Shown: piece after piece, positions 60,554 through 64,000 of the stretch
Layout: each line of letters opens with the position of its first letter
Numbering within the stretch: position 1 is the stretch's first letter
Source: Geobacter sp. FeAm09
GTDB taxonomy: Bacteria; Desulfobacterota; Desulfuromonadia; Geobacterales; Pseudopelobacteraceae
DNA: 64,000 nucleotides
Reading direction: 5' to 3'
Assembly: GCF_008330225.1 (NCBI RefSeq)
Contig: NZ_CP042466.1
Location: 3,094,001 to 3,158,000, forward strand
The notes under the pieces: model-generated
The model's database searches: none
Told to the model about the DNA's origin: nothing
What the model saw: the letters and a program-made list of their open reading frames with translations, nothing else
Program-made: the position numbers and the translations under genes

Positions 60554-61960
60554 TCAGCGATGTCCACGTTTGATGCGTTTCCAGAGGGATGGCTGGGAGA
60601 TGGTGAGCAGGCGCGCGGCAACCGTCTGGTTGCCGTTGGCGCGGGAGAGGGCCTCGTCGATGAGGAGCTCGGCGGCCTGGGTGAAGGTGGGCAGGCTCTC
60701 GAAGTGGGCAAAGGGGTTTTCCCGGGGATGCACCCCCGTTTTTTCCGGATCGTGTGCCGCCTGCCCTATGGCGCGGCGAAAATGGTTCACGGAGAGAACG
60801 CCCCCCTTGTGGAGACTGACGGCGTCATACACCATTGACTTCAGTTCCCTGACGTTCCCCGGGAACGGGTACGTCATCAGCAACGGCATCAACTCCGGGG
60901 GGAGCGTCGGCATTTCCCTGCCGAGCACCCGGGCCGCTTCCTCCAGGAAATGTTCCATCAGAAAGCGGAGATCGTCCTTGCGCTTCCGAAGCGGCGGCAC
61001 CTCGATAAAATGGGTGCGCAGCCGATAATAGAGATCGCGCCGGAAGGTCCCGGCCGCCTCCTTGGCCGCCAGGTCCTGGTGGGTGGCAACCACGATGCGC
61101 GCCGAGAGGCGTTTCGGGTGGTCGCTGCCGAGGGGAAAGTACTCCCCCTCCTGGAGGAGGCGCAGCAGTTTGACCTGGGAAGGGATGGCCAGGTCCCCGA
61201 TCTCGTCCAGGAAGAGGGTGCCGTTGGCGGCCTCCTCCACCATGCCGTTGCGCACGCCGTCGGCGCCGGTAAAGGCGCCGCGCACGTGGCCGAAGAGGGT
61301 GTCGGAAAAGACGGCGTCATCCAGCCCGGCAACGTTCACCGTCACCAGCTTGCCCCTGCGGGCGCCGAGTTGGTGGACCGCCTTGGCCAGAAGCTCCTTG
61401 CCGACGCCGCTTTCTCCGGTAATCATGAGCGGTTGCGGGCTTCCGGCCACCGCCTCGATATAGGCGAATACCGCCTGCATGGCGTGGTCGCGGGTGATGA
61501 TTCCGGCAAAGGCCTCCGGGTGGCTCAGCGTCCCGGAAACGAGGTGATCGGACATCTCCTGGTATTCCCGCCGCATTTCCAGCATCCTGACGGCACGCAG
61601 CACGCCCCCCACGATCCGGTCCTCTTCATCGGTTTTGATGAAATAGTCGTACGCGCCGAGCTTCATGCACCTGACGGCCGTATCCAACTGGTTCAGGCCG
61701 CTCACGATGATGGTCGTGATCTCGGGGTGGCGTTCTCCTATCTGCTTGAGAAGCTCTTCGCCGGGGAGATGGGGCATGGTGAGATCCAGGAGGACGAGGC
61801 CGATCCCCCCCCGGTCTATGATCGACATGGCCTCCCTGCCATCCTGGCACATGAACGTATTGGTGACCCCCGCGCTGCTCTTGAGCGTCAGGGAGAGCCC
61901 TTTGAGCCATGCCGGTTCGTCATCGATGATGAGAATGCCAAACGACGGATATTTGTTCAT
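60554..61960 (-). CDS. Sigma-54-dependent response regulator (NtrC family)
   Basis: The 468-residue protein has a receiver domain (phospho-acceptor Asp59 in VLLDLTMP; IKTDEE at about residue 108), an AAA+ domain (Walker A GESGVGKE, the sigma-54 contact loop GAFTGAD, Walker B FLDEIGD) and a Fis-type helix-turn-helix (NQTVAARLLTISQPSLWKRI). It overlaps the kinase stop (ATGA). It probably activates the flavocytochrome operon through the dyad at 60510. Confidence 0.95.
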   Translation of the reverse strand: MNKYPSFGILIIDDEPAWLKGLSLTLKSSAGVTNTFMCQDGREAMSIIDRGGIGLVLLDLTMPHLPGEELLKQIGERHPEITTIIVSGLNQLDTAVRCMKLGAYDYFIKTDEEDRIVGGVLRAVRMLEMRREYQEMSDHLVSGTLSHPEAFAGIITRDHAMQAVFAYIEAVAGSPQPLMITGESGVGKELLAKAVHQLGARRGKLVTVNVAGLDDAVFSDTLFGHVRGAFTGADGVRNGMVEEAANGTLFLDEIGDLAIPSQVKLLRLLQEGEYFPLGSDHPKRLSARIVVATHQDLAAKEAAGTFRRDLYYRLRTHFIEVPPLRKRKDDLRFLMEHFLEEAARVLGREMPTLPPELMPLLMTYPFPGNVRELKSMVYDAVSLHKGGVLSVNHFRRAIGQAAHDPEKTGVHPRENPFAHFESLPTFTQAAELLIDEALSRANGNQTVAARLLTISQPSLWKRIKRGHR

Positions 61961-63789
61961 ACGCTGTCAACCTCCTGTGCGCAGGGAAACGACAGGGTTA
62001 CCGTGGTTCCCCGGTTGGGCGCCGAATCGAACGCCAGGGTCCCGCCGTGGTCTTTGACGATGCCGGCCGAGATCGACAGTCCGAGACCGGTTCCGCCGCG
62101 GGTCCGTTTGGTGGTGAAGAACGGATCGGTCACGTGGGGCAACTGCTCGGGGGCGATGCCGACCCCCTCGTCCCGTATCCGGACGATCACGGTCCCGGCG
62201 GCGGGGTCGAAACGTGTGGCGAGGAAGATGCTCCGGCCGCTGTCGGGAAGGGCCTGGCAGGCGTTTATTATCAGGTTCACGACCACCTGCTCGATCTGCT
62301 GGGCGTTGCCGGAGATGCCGGGGAGGCCGTCTGCGAAGTCAACGATGAAGGTACCGGTTGAGCTGCTGATGGTGGGCCCGACGAGTTGAATCGCCGTCCG
62401 GGCCACCGCGTTGACGTCGAGGCATTCCCTGTCGCCGGCATCGTCACGCCGGGCGAAATCCTTGAGGCCGTTCACGATCCGCTTGATTCGCCGGGCCCCT
62501 TCGTAGATCTCGTCGAGCACCCGGGGCAGTTCCTCCCGCAGTTCCGTATAGGGGATGCCGCCAATGGGGAAGTCACCGTGGGCGCGGTAGTGTTCTTCGA
62601 GGATGCGCACCGCATCCCGGTGGGATCTCTGGATAAACGGCATGTGGAGGAGGGTCAGGCCGTTGGGGTTGTTGATCTCGTGGGCCACGCCGGAAACGAG
62701 GGTCCCGAGTGCGGCCATCTTGCCGGCCTGAACCAGTTGCTGCTGGTTGAGGCGCAGCTCCTCCAGCGCCCGGGAAAGCGATTCGGTTCGCTGCCGGACC
62801 TTTTCCTTCAGCGAATAGGACCAGAGGACCATCCCCCCCAGGACGACCGAGAGGACAATGATGACCGCCGAAGCCGATTTCGCTATCGCCGCCCCGGAAA
62901 TCCTCCGTGGTTCCAGGACGCCGAGCCATTTGTTGTAGATCGCGTCGTACTGACCGGTCTTCTTGAGGATGGTAAGCCCCTCGTTGAAGCGCGACAACAG
63001 TTCGGTATTCCCCTTCCCGACGGCAAAGGAAAGCCGCTGGGTCACGACGTTTTTTGCAACCGGCACCAGATTGGTCAGCTTGTTTTCGCGGATGATGTAC
63101 GTGCCGGGGAGCATGGCCACGACGGCGTAATCGGCGTTCCCCGCGGCAAGCAGGCGAAGCGCCTCGGCGTGGGTATTGGTCGGTATCAGGTCGCGCGGGT
63201 CGCAGATCGGGCTCAGGTAGTCGAACATGCTGCCGTTGCGGAGCAGCAGGACCTTTTTGCCGCGCAACTCCTGCAGCGAACTCACCATCGGCGTCCCCCT
63301 GCGGGCGAAGATCGTCTGATTGACGATGGCATGGGGCGCCGAAAAGTCCATGATCCTGGATCTCTGCTCCGTGTTGTTGACCCCGGCGATCAGGTCCACC
63401 CGCCCCGTCACGAGCCAGTCCAGCACATCTGCCAGGGGCCCGACCCGGATCTCCACCTTCAGCCCCATCACGTCTGCCACGGCCCTGGCCAAGTCAATGG
63501 TGAACCCGGCCGGCTGCCCGTCCTTGTCCAAAAACTGGTACGGAGGGTAGTTGTTCATATGGCCCACGACGATCTTGTCGCGCCATTCCGCCGCTGTCGC
63601 CGGCGCGGCGGCAATGCCCGCAAGAAAAAAAGCCAGCACCGCGGCGGCCGCCAGGGGGGGTGCCGACAGGGCACGACAGCAAACGAGCGCCTGGGCGAGA
63701 CACCGCCCCGGCCAGCGGAAGAGAGTGGTTTTCCGGAGAGACGGGAGGGGCGGAGGGATGGCGGTACCGTTACATCCGGAAGGTCTCAT
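61957..63789 (-). CDS. Histidine kinase with a periplasmic solute-binding (SBP_bac_3) sensor domain
   Basis: The 610-residue protein has an N-terminal membrane or signal segment (about residues 40-66) and a bacterial extracellular solute-binding domain type 3 (about 72-300, VVGHMNNYPPYQFLDKDGQP, VDLIAGVNNTEQRS). A second membrane helix (about 310-332), a coiled coil and the HisKA site VSGVAHEINNPNGLTLLH follow. The HATPase has QVVVNLIINACQA, VRIRDEGVGI and RGGTGLGLSI. It should bind a small periplasmic ligand and phosphorylate the next gene's product. ATG 63789 gives a plausible N terminus. Confidence 0.93.
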   Translation of the reverse strand: MRPSGCNGTAIPPPLPSLRKTTLFRWPGRCLAQALVCCRALSAPPLAAAAVLAFFLAGIAAAPATAAEWRDKIVVGHMNNYPPYQFLDKDGQPAGFTIDLARAVADVMGLKVEIRVGPLADVLDWLVTGRVDLIAGVNNTEQRSRIMDFSAPHAIVNQTIFARRGTPMVSSLQELRGKKVLLLRNGSMFDYLSPICDPRDLIPTNTHAEALRLLAAGNADYAVVAMLPGTYIIRENKLTNLVPVAKNVVTQRLSFAVGKGNTELLSRFNEGLTILKKTGQYDAIYNKWLGVLEPRRISGAAIAKSASAVIIVLSVVLGGMVLWSYSLKEKVRQRTESLSRALEELRLNQQQLVQAGKMAALGTLVSGVAHEINNPNGLTLLHMPFIQRSHRDAVRILEEHYRAHGDFPIGGIPYTELREELPRVLDEIYEGARRIKRIVNGLKDFARRDDAGDRECLDVNAVARTAIQLVGPTISSSTGTFIVDFADGLPGISGNAQQIEQVVVNLIINACQALPDSGRSIFLATRFDPAAGTVIVRIRDEGVGIAPEQLPHVTDPFFTTKRTRGGTGLGLSISAGIVKDHGGTLAFDSAPNRGTTVTLSFPCAQEVDSV

Positions 63790-64000
63790 ACGGGTTGAAC
63801 ATCCTTTCGACAACTCGACGCAACGGACACAGGGAACGAGGGCTGGGGCACATGGGGAGCGTGCGGCATGGGGAGCCGGCAAGGAGCGTACCTCTGCCAC
63901 CGGAACGTGTCAACGTATACTTTTCAACGACTTAGCACTGAAACGGGCGGAAGCTCAATGGGGGGAGAACTGCCGGGTGCGCCATGGCGGGAGCAAAAAG
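63790..64000. other. Right edge without a recognisable gene
   Basis: These 211 bp upstream of the kinase start are GC-rich and show no complete gene. They should contain the promoter of the kinase-regulator pair, but no clear -35/-10 or -24/-12 element is visible. Confidence 0.35.

Overview
The window is GC-rich chromosomal DNA whose gene content points to the Geobacterales (Desulfuromonadota). Supporting signs are a seven-haem periplasmic cytochrome paired with a flavoprotein, several methyl-accepting chemotaxis proteins, a GEMM-type cyclic-dinucleotide riboswitch, two diguanylate cyclases and a sigma-54 enhancer-binding regulator. The taxonomic placement is inference. No rRNA, tRNA, prophage or CRISPR array was recognised.

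Left part (1-12.5 kb). A cobalamin riboswitch at the left edge controls a gene leaving the window. To its right, a minus-strand run holds trmB, a DUF4212/VC_2705-type sodium:solute symporter pair, a degenerate DUF294 nucleotidyltransferase-like protein, a TIM-barrel isomerase, tonB and cobyrinate a,c-diamide synthase. The last is split by a palindromic repeat and a frameshift. fabI and hflX follow on the plus strand, then yceH (minus) and a BioD/DRTGG-type ATPase (plus). An AT-rich accessory patch (12.5-14.8 kb) carries a Y1 (RAYT-like) transposase, several copies of its presumed repeat, a DUF4304 immunity-like gene preceded by what looks like the tail of a polymorphic toxin, and a small membrane protein.

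Middle (15-43 kb). pncB-pncA (NAD salvage) precede a signalling operon: a GEMM riboswitch with terminator, MCP, CheW, an EAL-HDOD protein and a second MCP. Next come ovoA (ovothiol synthesis) with slyX, archease-rtcB (RNA repair), two cupins with an EamA exporter, an NfnAB/SudAB-like pair, a SlyD-type isomerase with a cysteine-rich insert, a DEAD-box helicase behind a terminator-containing leader, a diguanylate cyclase with a dihydrouridine synthase, a third MCP, another EamA transporter, an AcuI-like reductase, and a zinc-ribbon mini-protein behind an AT-rich region with iterated operator-like motifs.

Right part (43-64 kb). A caa3-type oxidase cluster has a subunit II with two haem-c domains and a subunit I with a frameshift in an 8-base C run. 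It is followed by SCO, folD, a complete siaABCD-type signalling module, a J-domain protein, a zinc-ribbon protein behind a second promoter-leader-terminator module, srkA, and finally a two-component system next to a periplasmic flavocytochrome operon. Between these last two lie a -24/-12 sequence and a large 18-bp-arm dyad, which together suggest a complete sense-and-respire circuit.

A 175-bp non-coding element with terminal inverted repeats occurs twice (25.3 and 49.4 kb).
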